Shown here: positions 6,351 through 12,249 of the stretch, piece by piece
Layout: every line of letters begins with the position of its first letter
Position numbering within the stretch: the stretch's first letter is position 1
From: Clostridiales bacterium UBA7568
Lineage (GTDB): Bacteria; Bacillota; Clostridia; Oscillospirales; CAG-272
Length of the DNA: 12,249 nucleotides
NCBI GenBank assembly: GCA_002479075.1
Contig: DLLG01000004.1
Location: forward strand, 21,600-33,848
Reading direction: 5' to 3'
Notes under the pieces: generated by a model
What the model saw: the letters and a program-made list of their open reading frames with translations, nothing else
What the model was told of the DNA's origin: nothing
Database searches by the model: none
Translations under genes and position numbers: made by a program

Positions 6351-7775
6351 TTATTCTTTGTCTTTTTTATCGTCATCTTCGTCTGCGGGAGGGTCCAGCA
6401 GGCAGACGACGGTTTTTTCAATTCTGTGATCCTTTATCTCCGTAACCTTTATTGAGAGGTGTTCGGTTTCGGCTGTCAGAGTCGTGCCGTCTTCGGGGAT
6501 CGTGCCGATTATGCCCATAACGTAGCCGCCGAAGGTATCGCAGTCGCTTTCCTCTTCAAGCGTTATGCCGAGAGCTTCGATAACGTCGTCCATAGGCGCG
6601 CTGCCGCTTATCTTCCAGGTTTTCGAATCGATAGGTTCGATCTCCTTCTCCGGCTCTGCGTTGATTTCCGTGTCCTCCTGAAGATCGCCGACGATACATT
6701 CGATGAGGTCTGTCATCGTTACAATGCCGCTCATACCGCCGTATTCGTCGAGAACGACGGCGAAATAGTTGTGCGTCTTTTTCATATTCTTGAAAAGGAC
6801 ATCGGCTTTGACGGCTTCCGGAACGAGATATGCGGGCTTGACAGCCTCTTTGAGTACGTTCTCACGGCTCTTATCCGCCAGACGGAAATAATCCTTTGCG
6901 TTGAGCACGCCGATAACGTTGTCAACGCTCTCCTCGCATATCGGGAAATACGTGTGACGGCTCTCGTGAATGGTCTCTTCCCATTCCTCTGCGGTTTCGT
7001 CCATCCAGAGAAGGGAGATTTCCGTTCTGTGAGTTGCGATTTCGTCCGCCGTAAGGTCGTCGAATTCGAACACATTCTGAATAAGCTCTTTTTCTTCAAC
7101 GTCGATTGCGCCCTTTTCGCTGCCGGCGTCGACCATCATACGGATTTCCTCCTCCGTAACTTCTTCTTCCTCTGCGTTCGGGTCAATTCCGAGCAGACGG
7201 AGAATTCCGTTTGTCGAGACGGTCAGAAGCCATACTATCGGAGCGAATATTATCGAGACAAAGCGCAGCATACCGGACATACCGAGGGCGAGCTGCTCTG
7301 TCTTTTTCATTGCGAGCCTCTTGGGAACGAGCTCGCCGAAGATGAGCGTGAAGTATGAAAGAATAAGCGTTACGAGGATGACGGAGACGGAATTTATGAC
7401 CTCTTTTGAAACGGGGCCGCCTTCTTTATAAAGCCAGTTGACTATATAGCCTGCGAAGTTGTCTGCCGCGAAAGCACTTCCGAGGAAGCCTGCAAGCGTT
7501 ATTGCAACCTGAATCGTCGAAAGGAATTTGGCGGGCTGCTCCGTCAGCTTTGAAAGTTTTTTCGCTCTTTTGTCTCCCTTTGCGACGAGCTGATCCAGCT
7601 TTGTGCCGTTCATAGAGATAACGGCGATCTCTGCGCAGGCAAAGACGGCGTTAAGAAATATCAGAAGTATCTGAAAAAGTATCTGTAAGATAAGGGTGTT
7701 TCCGCTTGCCAGTTCTGCAGAAGCCGTGAGCGCAGCGGACGCTGTCAGGCAAGATAAGGGATAAGGGTCTGCCAT
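6351..7775 (-). CDS. CNNM/CorC-type transporter: DUF21, CBS pair, CorC_HlyC domain
   Basis: This 474-residue membrane protein has the full CNNM/CorC (hemolysin C-like) architecture: a DUF21/CNNM transmembrane domain (about 28-205, with FGELVPKRLA at 146-155), two CBS domains (about 225-300 and 305-365, including VLDEYGGMSGIVTMTDLIE) and a C-terminal CorC_HlyC transporter-associated domain (about 380-460). Bacterial members transport or regulate divalent cations, mainly Mg2+, with the CBS pair binding nucleotide. An in-frame ATG at 7853 exists, but 7775 is preferred: GGAGG (7791-7787) lies 11 nt upstream, and the upstream frame overlaps the leader just downstream of its terminator. The gene is monocistronic, with a perfect promoter and a long structured leader containing an intrinsic terminator, so regulated attenuation is likely. 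Cation specificity cannot be read directly. Confidence 0.93.
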   Translation of the reverse strand: MADPYPLSCLTASAALTASAELASGNTLILQILFQILLIFLNAVFACAEIAVISMNGTKLDQLVAKGDKRAKKLSKLTEQPAKFLSTIQVAITLAGFLGSAFAADNFAGYIVNWLYKEGGPVSKEVINSVSVILVTLILSYFTLIFGELVPKRLAMKKTEQLALGMSGMLRFVSIIFAPIVWLLTVSTNGILRLLGIDPNAEEEEVTEEEIRMMVDAGSEKGAIDVEEKELIQNVFEFDDLTADEIATHRTEISLLWMDETAEEWEETIHESRHTYFPICEESVDNVIGVLNAKDYFRLADKSRENVLKEAVKPAYLVPEAVKADVLFKNMKKTHNYFAVVLDEYGGMSGIVTMTDLIECIVGDLQEDTEINAEPEKEIEPIDSKTWKISGSAPMDDVIEALGITLEEESDCDTFGGYVMGIIGTIPEDGTTLTAETEHLSIKVTEIKDHRIEKTVVCLLDPPADEDDDKKDKE

Positions 7776-7958
7776 AAGAAAGTAATCCTCCGAAAAATGT
7801 TGTTTTATGAATCTTTCCGTGAAACGCAAAAAAGCATAGCCCGTTTGCCTCACAACGTGAGCGGGTTATGCCGAATATCTCTCCGAATATGTACTTCGGT
7901 AAGGACTGTCGCCCGTACTGCTTTCCACTCTGAAAAATCCTTTCACAAAATCATAATT
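7776..7958 (-). ncRNA. Structured 5' leader, candidate riboswitch of unidentified class
   Basis: The promoter at 7965-7993 predicts a leader of about 180 nt before the ATG at 7775. Reading the minus strand: AAGGA (7942-7938) can pair with TCCTT (7905-7901), enclosing about 32 nt that include a UUUC/GAAA-type hairpin and ACGGGCGACAG. CCGAA (7899-7895) can pair with TTCGG at 7887-7883 or with a second TTCGG at 7875-7871, since ATATTCGG is directly repeated with an AGAG spacer. A full intrinsic terminator follows (7871-7828), then the Shine-Dalgarno and start. CGGG (7915-7912) could pair with CCCG (7865-7862) of the terminator's 5' arm as an antiterminator. I do not recognise M-box, yybP-ykoY, T-box or other common consensus elements. 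Structure is inferred by eye. Confidence 0.65.
7828..7871 (-). terminator. Attenuator terminator inside the CNNM gene leader
   Basis: On the minus strand GCATAACCCG (7871-7862) pairs with CGGGCTATGC (7843-7834), topped by CTCAC/GTGAG (7861-7857 with 7853-7849) around a GTT loop, with a 5-nt bulge on the 3' side. Six T follow at 7833-7828. It lies downstream of the gene's own promoter and about 50 nt before its start codon, so it must be bypassed for expression. Confidence 0.88.
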
Positions 7959-7964
7959 GAGCGT

Positions 7965-7993
7965 ATTATATCACATATAAAAACCCGTGTCAA
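7965..7993 (-). promoter_or_regulatory. Consensus sigma-A promoter for the CNNM gene
   Basis: TTGACA (7993-7988), a 17-bp spacer and TATAAT (7970-7965) on the minus strand match the housekeeping consensus exactly. A start is expected near 7958. A promoter this strong next to a leader terminator fits control after initiation. Confidence 0.95.
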
Positions 7994-8008
7994 CGGGTAA
8001 ATGACCGC

Positions 8009-8045
8009 AAAAAAGCTGAAAATCCCGCAAAAAAGCGGGATTTTC
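8009..8045 (-). terminator. Intrinsic terminator of the beta-CASP nuclease gene
   Basis: GAAAATCCCGC (8045-8035) and GCGGGATTTTC (8028-8018) form a perfect 11-bp stem around six T on the minus strand. A second T-run (8014-8009) follows the stem. It starts 5 nt after the stop codon and isolates this gene from the CNNM promoter immediately beyond. Confidence 0.92.
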
Positions 8046-8050
8046 GGAGT

Positions 8051-9685
8051 TTATCGTTTTTTCTTTTTGTTTTTCACGGTTTTTCCCCATTTATTGCAGA
8101 GGGAATTTATCTGATTTGTCAGCTGCATAAGCTCCTTGCTCTTCATTCCGCGCGATCTTTCGATCAGATCGGAAAGTCGTACCCCTGCGGTAAAGAGCTT
8201 TGTCCAGGCGACGGACGGCTTGTTCTTTGCGGGGAGCGGAGCGCGTTTTTCGAGCTTTTGTGTGTTGCCCGGGTCATAACAGATGTCGCTTGAAAGGTCA
8301 TAGCAGCCTCCGCTGTATGGCGCAACGGCATTTATCAGCAGCTTCCTGCCGACAGCCTTTGCGTACGCTTCGCAGGCGTTGTCGTCGCCGTGGTTGACAT
8401 AGACTCTGCGCGGGCGGTTTTTCATCGATCCGAGCCAATGAAGAAGCCCGTCCTTATCAGCGTGGGCGGAAATGCCGTCCAGCCGATCTATCTTCGCTGC
8501 GACATTTATCTCCTCGCCGAGAATGTTTACGGTCTTTTCGCCGTCGAGCAGTCGCCTGCCGAGCGTCCCTTCAACCTGATAACCGATGAAGAGAACCGTA
8601 CATTCCTTGCGCCAGAGATTATATTTGAGGTGATGACGTATTCTGCCCGCCTCGCACATTCCGGACGACGCGATTATGACCTTCGGCGTCGGGTCTGTAT
8701 TTATCGCCTTTGAGTCCTCGGTTGTAACGCTTACGCGAAGTCCGTCAAAGGTTATCGGGTTTATGCCGCGGGAGAGCAGGGCGAGGGTTTCTTCGTCATA
8801 ATAGTCGCGCATATCGGGCGAAGCATAGATTTTCGTCGCTTCAACGGCGAGCGGGCTGTCAAGATAGACGGGAAAATCATATTTTACGGCGTGCCGCTCT
8901 TTTATTCCCCGCAGAAGATACAGCAGCTCCTGCGTCCTGCCGACGGCAAACGACGGAATGACGAGGTTTCCGCCCTTTTCAAACGTTTCGGTAAGGAGCT
9001 CTGTCAGCTTTTTTTCATAATCGGGGCGGACGGCGTCGTGCGCCCTGTCCCCGTAGGTCGATTCGGTTATGACAACGTCCGCCTCGTCCGGCATCTGCGG
9101 GTCGCACAGGAGCGGTCGCTCGGAATTTCCGATGTCGCCCGAAAAGATAACGCTGCATTCCTTTCCGTCCTCTGTCAGACGGAGCTTGACGGAGGAGGAG
9201 CCGAGCAGGTGCCCCGCGTCAAAAAATCTTGCCGAGATGCCGCCCGCGACGGAGAATTCCTTATTGTAACCGTAGCTTTCAAAGAGAGACATTGTTGCAT
9301 CGACGTCGTTCTGGTCATAAAGCGGCTCATATGCGCCCTTGCCGGAGCGCTTTGCCTTCCTGTTTTTCCATTCCGCGTCCGACATCTGGATGTGCGCGGA
9401 GTCAGAGAGCATAACGGAGCATAGGCGACGGGTGGCGTCTGTCGAATATATTTTTCCGCGAAAGCCGTTCTTCACAAGAAGCGGCAGCTTTCCGGAATGG
9501 TCTATGTGTGCGTGAGTGAGAAAGAGAAAGTCGATTTCCGTAGGTGAGACGGGCAGATCGCGGTTTTCATACATATCGGGACCCTGCTCCATACCGCAGT
9601 CGACGAGAAATTTCGTTTTCCCCGTTTCGATGAGCGTGCAGGAGCCTGTGACCTCGTGCGCCGCGCCGATAAACGTGATCTTCAT
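8051..9685 (-). CDS. Beta-CASP metallo-beta-lactamase RNase-like protein
   Basis: This 544-residue cytosolic protein combines a metallo-beta-lactamase fold with a beta-CASP cap and an RMMBL segment (COG1236, CPSF/Ysh1-like). Visible motifs are HAHIDH (58-63), DAGHLLGS (157-163 region, H159), SGDIG (182-186, D184), ESTYGDR (208-214), PSFAVGRTQELL (244-255), SGMCEAGRIRHHL (341-353), ISAHAD (405-410) and VNHGDD (430-435). All expected zinc-binding residues are present, so an active RNase is likely; bacterial members are mostly endo- or exoribonucleases acting in RNA processing. The tail after about residue 475 is a poorly conserved basic extension ending in KNKKKKR, a possible RNA-contact tail. 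ATG 9685 has AAGGAAGG about 7 nt upstream. It is a monocistronic unit, divergent from the PAP2 gene. Its substrate is unknown. Confidence 0.92.
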   Translation of the reverse strand: MKITFIGAAHEVTGSCTLIETGKTKFLVDCGMEQGPDMYENRDLPVSPTEIDFLFLTHAHIDHSGKLPLLVKNGFRGKIYSTDATRRLCSVMLSDSAHIQMSDAEWKNRKAKRSGKGAYEPLYDQNDVDATMSLFESYGYNKEFSVAGGISARFFDAGHLLGSSSVKLRLTEDGKECSVIFSGDIGNSERPLLCDPQMPDEADVVITESTYGDRAHDAVRPDYEKKLTELLTETFEKGGNLVIPSFAVGRTQELLYLLRGIKERHAVKYDFPVYLDSPLAVEATKIYASPDMRDYYDEETLALLSRGINPITFDGLRVSVTTEDSKAINTDPTPKVIIASSGMCEAGRIRHHLKYNLWRKECTVLFIGYQVEGTLGRRLLDGEKTVNILGEEINVAAKIDRLDGISAHADKDGLLHWLGSMKNRPRRVYVNHGDDNACEAYAKAVGRKLLINAVAPYSGGCYDLSSDICYDPGNTQKLEKRAPLPAKNKPSVAWTKLFTAGVRLSDLIERSRGMKSKELMQLTNQINSLCNKWGKTVKNKKKKR

Positions 9686-9708
9686 AAAAGCACCTTCCTT
9701 TCAGAATA

Positions 9709-9737
9709 ATGATAACACAATGCCCCCTTATTTACAA
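9709..9737 (-). promoter_or_regulatory. Sigma-A promoter for the beta-CASP gene
   Basis: TTGTAA (9737-9732), a 17-bp spacer and TATCAT (9714-9709) on the minus strand. The predicted start near 9702 leaves a very short leader containing the Shine-Dalgarno. Confidence 0.7.
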
Positions 9738-9761
9738 TATGCAAAATAAGAAATTCGTATA

Positions 9762-9791
9762 TTGACATTCCGCCTCCGAATATGGTATTCT
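9762..9791 (+). promoter_or_regulatory. Extended -10 promoter for the PAP2 gene
   Basis: TTGACA (9762-9767), an 18-bp spacer and TATTCT (9786-9791) with TG at 9783-9784. The gene's Shine-Dalgarno AAGGAG (9810-9815) is 7 nt from the ATG at 9823. TATACT at 9792-9797 is an alternative -10 at less favourable spacing. Confidence 0.75.
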
Positions 9792-9822
9792 TATACTGCA
9801 CAAAACGAAAAGGAGAACCCGA

Positions 9823-10497
9823 ATGACAGAAGAAATAAACTCTTATCCGATAAAAAACAAGTATTATAAGCATATATGGTATGTGCTGATATTTCCCGCA
9901 TACCTTATCGCCTTTTTCATCCTCGAAAAGCTGATACCGAACGACTTCCCGGCGGACAAAATGTTCCTTTCGCACATTCCGCTGGACGATATGATTCCTT
10001 TCTGCGAATACTTTGCAATACCTTATTCGCTCTGGTATCCGGCGCTTGCGGCTGTCGGAATATATCTCATCTTCCGCGACGCAAAGGGCTTCAAAAAATA
10101 TATGATATATATCGGCGCAACGTTCTTTACGATGATTATCATCTGCGCGATTTTCCCGAATTATCAGGATATGCGCCCCGACATAACGGGAAACGAAAAC
10201 ATATTCTGCTTTATGATGAAGCGCATTTACACAGCCGATACATATACAAACGTCCTCCCCAGCGCACACGTTTTCGGCGCAATGGCGATAGATTTTGCGG
10301 TCATTGACTGCAAGTCTCTCCGCAAGCATAAATGGCTCCTTGCGGCGGCGATAGTCCTCGGCGTGCTTATCTGCGCATCGACGGTGTTCGTAAAACAACA
10401 TTCCATTCTTGACATCTTCGTCGCAATTCCTCTCGGATTTATCTGGTGGGTGATAATTTACAAGGTAATCTTCAAAGAGAAAAAACAGTCGGCATAA
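9823..10497 (+). CDS. PAP2-superfamily membrane phosphatase
   Basis: This 224-residue integral membrane protein has about six hydrophobic segments (near 18-37, 63-84, 93-112, 147-161, 170-188 and 198-216). The PAP2 phosphatase motifs are reduced but recognisable: MRP at 117-119 (motif 1, though the usual Lys seven residues before the Arg is not seen), LPSAH at 145-149 (motif 2 with Ala instead of the classical Gly; H149 catalytic) and STVFVKQHSILD at 186-197 (motif 3; H193 nucleophile, D197). Such enzymes dephosphorylate lipid phosphates such as phosphatidic acid or undecaprenyl pyrophosphate, or transfer phospho-head groups, at the outer membrane face. Context gives no substrate. It has its own promoter and shares a bidirectional terminator with the convergent esterase operon. 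The superfamily call is firm, the reaction uncertain. Confidence 0.87.
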   Translation: MTEEINSYPIKNKYYKHIWYVLIFPAYLIAFFILEKLIPNDFPADKMFLSHIPLDDMIPFCEYFAIPYSLWYPALAAVGIYLIFRDAKGFKKYMIYIGATFFTMIIICAIFPNYQDMRPDITGNENIFCFMMKRIYTADTYTNVLPSAHVFGAMAIDFAVIDCKSLRKHKWLLAAAIVLGVLICASTVFVKQHSILDIFVAIPLGFIWWVIIYKVIFKEKKQSA

Positions 10498-10498
10498 T

Positions 10499-10530
10499 AA
10501 AAAACAGGGCATATGCCCTGTTTTTGTTTT
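10499..10530. terminator. Bidirectional terminator between PAP2 and esterase genes
   Basis: AAAACAGGGC (10501-10510), loop ATAT, GCCCTGTTTT (10515-10524) is a perfect 10-bp stem followed by T-runs on both strands. It fills the space between the convergent stop codons at 10495-10497 and 10529-10531. Confidence 0.93.
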
Positions 10531-11332
10531 ATTTTGTGTTCTTCATCCAATGCTCGCAGGAGCGGACCCAATCACCGATGTATTCGTTTTCCGTATCGAG
10601 AAATTCGCGGCAGAGAGTCATTCCGTGCCATCCGTCCGGATAGATATGGAGCTCATAAGGAATATCCTTCTTTGAAAGCGCTTCCGCAAAGAGTATCGAA
10701 TTTATGACGGGGACGGTCTTGTCAGCGCGGGTGTGCCAGATGAAGGCGGGGACGGTCTTTTTCGTCACGGCGTATTCAAGGGACACCTCGCGGAGGAGCT
10801 TTTTGTCGTTTCTCCTGTCGCCGAGGAGGGTATCAAACGAGCCCCTGTGCGCATATTTGCCGCTTGTGATGACGGGGTAGCAAAGGATCATTCCCGTCGG
10901 CTTGTTGTAGCCATATGGCATATCGATTGCTTTATAGATAAAGTCCTTATGCCACATTGTGCCGAGCATTGCGGCAAGATGCCCGCCGGCAGAAAAGCCG
11001 ATGACGAAGATTCTTTCCGGGTCGATACGGAGCTTTTCGGCGTTGTCGCGGAGAAATTTCATCGCAAGCGACGCCTCTATAAGCTGCGACGGATAGACAG
11101 CCGCTCCGTTTACGGAATAATCGAAAACGAAGGTGTTGTAGCCGTGTGCAAGGAATTCCTGCGCGATAGGCTCTGCCTCCCTTGCGGAGCAGTATGCGTA
11201 TCCGCCGCCCGGGATGACAAGCACCGCGGGGCGTTTTTCGTTATGGGGAATACGTTCGTAGGTTCCCGCAAGATAAGCCGTCAGCTTGACCTCGGGATTC
11301 GTTTCGGAAAGATGAAAAACTTCTGTTTGCAT
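10529..11332 (-). CDS. Alpha/beta-hydrolase esterase (BD-FAE/Aes-like), copy B
   Basis: This 267-residue cytosolic alpha/beta hydrolase resembles acetyl esterase/BD-FAE-type carboxylesterases (COG0657). Visible are the oxyanion-hole loop IPGGGY (40-45), the nucleophile elbow GFSAGG (112-117, S114), the acid in HTRAD (200-204, D204) and the base in YPDGWHG (231-237, H236), so the catalytic triad is complete. Family members deacetylate sugars or plant xylo-oligosaccharides, or cleave other short-chain esters; none is specified here because there are no glycosidases nearby. It lies 24 nt downstream of a closely related paralogue on the same strand, an operon. ATG 11332 has AGGAAA about 8 nt upstream, a modest ribosome-binding site. 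No signal peptide is seen. Confidence 0.88.
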   Translation of the reverse strand: MQTEVFHLSETNPEVKLTAYLAGTYERIPHNEKRPAVLVIPGGGYAYCSAREAEPIAQEFLAHGYNTFVFDYSVNGAAVYPSQLIEASLAMKFLRDNAEKLRIDPERIFVIGFSAGGHLAAMLGTMWHKDFIYKAIDMPYGYNKPTGMILCYPVITSGKYAHRGSFDTLLGDRRNDKKLLREVSLEYAVTKKTVPAFIWHTRADKTVPVINSILFAEALSKKDIPYELHIYPDGWHGMTLCREFLDTENEYIGDWVRSCEHWMKNTK

Positions 11333-11356
11333 AATATTTTCCTGCCTTTTCGCAAT

Positions 11357-12157
11357 TTATTTATCAAACGACCGCATCCAATGACAGGCGCAACGCACCC
11401 AGTCGCGGTTGTAGCTGTTTTCGGAATTCAGGTTTTTCTGGCAGAGCGACTCTCCGTGCCCGCCGGAGGGATAGATATGAAGCTCATACGGAACATTTTT
11501 CTTTGCAAGCGCTTCTGCCAGAAGAAGCGAGTTCATAACGGACACGCCGCTGTCTGTCCTTGTGTGCCAGATGAAGGCGGGGACGGTCTTTTTCGTTACG
11601 GCACGCTCTATCGAGACCTTTTTTCTCATCGATTCATTACCGAGGTTTTCGTTGCCTATGAGCTTGCGAAAGGAATCCTCGTGTGCATATTTTCTCTCCG
11701 AAGTTATGACAGGATAGCAGAGAAGCATTCCCGTCGGTCTGTTGTAACCTTTGGGCATATCGATTGTGTCCGTGACGAGCCTGTCGTCCCACATTGTGCC
11801 GAGCATTCCCGCAAGGTGACCGCCTGCGGAGGAGCCTATAACGAACACTCTGTCTTTATCCGTTTTGTATTTTTCGGCACTGTCGCGGATGAATTTCATC
11901 GCAAGCGACGCTTCGATAAGCTGGGAGGGGAATCTTGCCGCGCCCATAACGGAATATTCGAGGACGAAACAGTTATAACCTCTTGCGCAGAATTCGAGCG
12001 CATAAGGCTCGCCTTCAAGATACGCGCATATGCGGTATCCGCCGCCGGGAATTATCAGAAGGGCGGGACGTGCGCTCTCAGCGCTTTCGTCTGCAATATA
12101 TGTTGTCAGCTTTACGGCGGGGTTCGCCGTGCCGAGAGAAAAGGTTTCGATTTTCAT
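11357..12157 (-). CDS. Alpha/beta-hydrolase esterase (BD-FAE/Aes-like), copy A
   Basis: This 266-residue paralogue of the downstream gene has the same architecture: IPGGGY (36-41), nucleophile elbow GSSAGG (108-113, S110), HTRTD (198-202, D202) and the base in YPSGGHG (229-235, H234). The two proteins align end to end without large gaps and share long identical blocks such as PSQLIEASLAMKF and AVTKKTVPAFIWHTR, which marks a tandem duplication. Differences cluster in residues 21-60 and 160-185, near the expected substrate entrance, so the two may differ in ester preference. ATG 12157 has AAAGGAG 5 nt upstream, a strong site, making this the first gene of the pair within the window. No promoter is seen in the 92 bases upstream. 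Confidence 0.88.
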   Translation of the reverse strand: MKIETFSLGTANPAVKLTTYIADESAESARPALLIIPGGGYRICAYLEGEPYALEFCARGYNCFVLEYSVMGAARFPSQLIEASLAMKFIRDSAEKYKTDKDRVFVIGSSAGGHLAGMLGTMWDDRLVTDTIDMPKGYNRPTGMLLCYPVITSERKYAHEDSFRKLIGNENLGNESMRKKVSIERAVTKKTVPAFIWHTRTDSGVSVMNSLLLAEALAKKNVPYELHIYPSGGHGESLCQKNLNSENSYNRDWVRCACHWMRSFDK

Positions 12158-12174
12158 AAGAACTCCTTTGTTTG

Positions 12175-12249
12175 AGAGAAGAGTGAAGAGAGAAGTGCGC
12201 CTGCGGCGCAGAGCTACCGAAAAATTCGGCAGGCGTCGCCGAGACGGGA
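12175..12249. repeat. Small inverted repeats upstream of the esterase operon
   Basis: A purine-rich GAAGAG/GAGAGAAG stretch is followed by two hairpins: TGCGCC-TGC-GGCGCA (12196-12210) and CCGAA-AAA-TTCGG (12217-12229). No coding region or promoter is visible in this end of the window. It looks like intergenic repeat DNA similar in character to 1-327, but without a shared long sequence. Confidence 0.45.

Noticed and set aside
6459..7358. 299-codon open frame on the plus strand
   Set aside because: Fully antisense to the CNNM transporter gene, which has unmistakable domains; no start signals.
7776..7853. Earlier ATG (7853) for the CNNM gene
   Set aside because: It would add 26 residues from sequence overlapping the attenuator terminator, without a good ribosome-binding site; GGAGG precedes the ATG at 7775.
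7834..7958. Known M-box, yybP-ykoY or T-box element upstream of the CNNM gene
   Set aside because: The conserved blocks I remember for these classes were looked for and not found. A covariance search would be decisive.
9682..10512. 276-codon open frame on the minus strand
   Set aside because: Antisense to the PAP2 gene, crosses its promoter and the terminator at 10501-10524, and overlaps the start of the beta-CASP gene.
10733..12175. 480-codon open frame on the plus strand
   Set aside because: It is antisense to both esterase genes, has no ribosome-binding site and no recognisable domain; its length and internal similarity come from the duplicated genes on the other strand.

Overview
The window looks like a chromosomal segment of a spore-forming, low-to-medium GC Clostridia bacterium of the gut type (Oscillospiraceae-like). 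This rests on a YaaH/SleL-type spore cortex hydrolase, a YtvI-type sporulation membrane protein beside a SpoIVFB-like M50 protease, a YnzC-type DUF896 protein, TTG starts with strong Shine-Dalgarno sites, canonical sigma-A promoters and U-tailed intrinsic terminators. No phage, transposase, CRISPR, rRNA or tRNA was found. The taxonomic placement is an inference.

Layout. Bases 1-327 hold no credible gene. They carry GC-rich inverted repeats (a MITE-like pair at 104-233) and a perfect 13-bp hairpin (300-327) next to the stop codon of the first gene. On the minus strand follow a LysM-LysM-GH18 spore hydrolase (328-1587, TTG start) and a BspA-like leucine-rich-repeat lipoprotein (1655-2515). They are separated by a 42-nt near-perfect palindrome that serves as terminator for the upstream lipoprotein gene and also contains the ribosome-binding site of the hydrolase. 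Divergent promoters sharing one -35 region (2591-2642) separate these from the plus-strand genes: ytvI-like (2664-3686) overlapping an M50 metalloprotease (3683-4255), then the DUF896 gene (4315-4533), then a large YD-type repeat lipoprotein (4662-6311). The last two each have their own extended -10 promoter.

A bidirectional terminator (6321-6350) separates the lipoprotein from a convergent CNNM/CorC-type transporter gene (6351-7775, minus). That gene is preceded by the most interesting element here: a perfect TTGACA-N17-TATAAT promoter, then a structured leader of about 180 nt containing a full intrinsic terminator before the start codon. This is the layout of a transcription-attenuating riboswitch, and I could not match it to a class I know. 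Upstream is a beta-CASP metallo-beta-lactamase nuclease (8051-9685, minus) with its own promoter and terminator, and divergent from it a PAP2-superfamily membrane phosphatase (9823-10497, plus). A bidirectional terminator separates the phosphatase from two tandem paralogous alpha/beta-hydrolase esterases (10529-11332 and 11357-12157, minus, one operon). The last 92 bases hold their leader and more small inverted repeats.

The genes do not form one pathway. Apparent themes are sporulation (spore hydrolase, YtvI, M50 protease), cell-surface lipoproteins, cation homeostasis (CNNM protein with regulated leader), RNA processing (beta-CASP protein) and ester hydrolysis.
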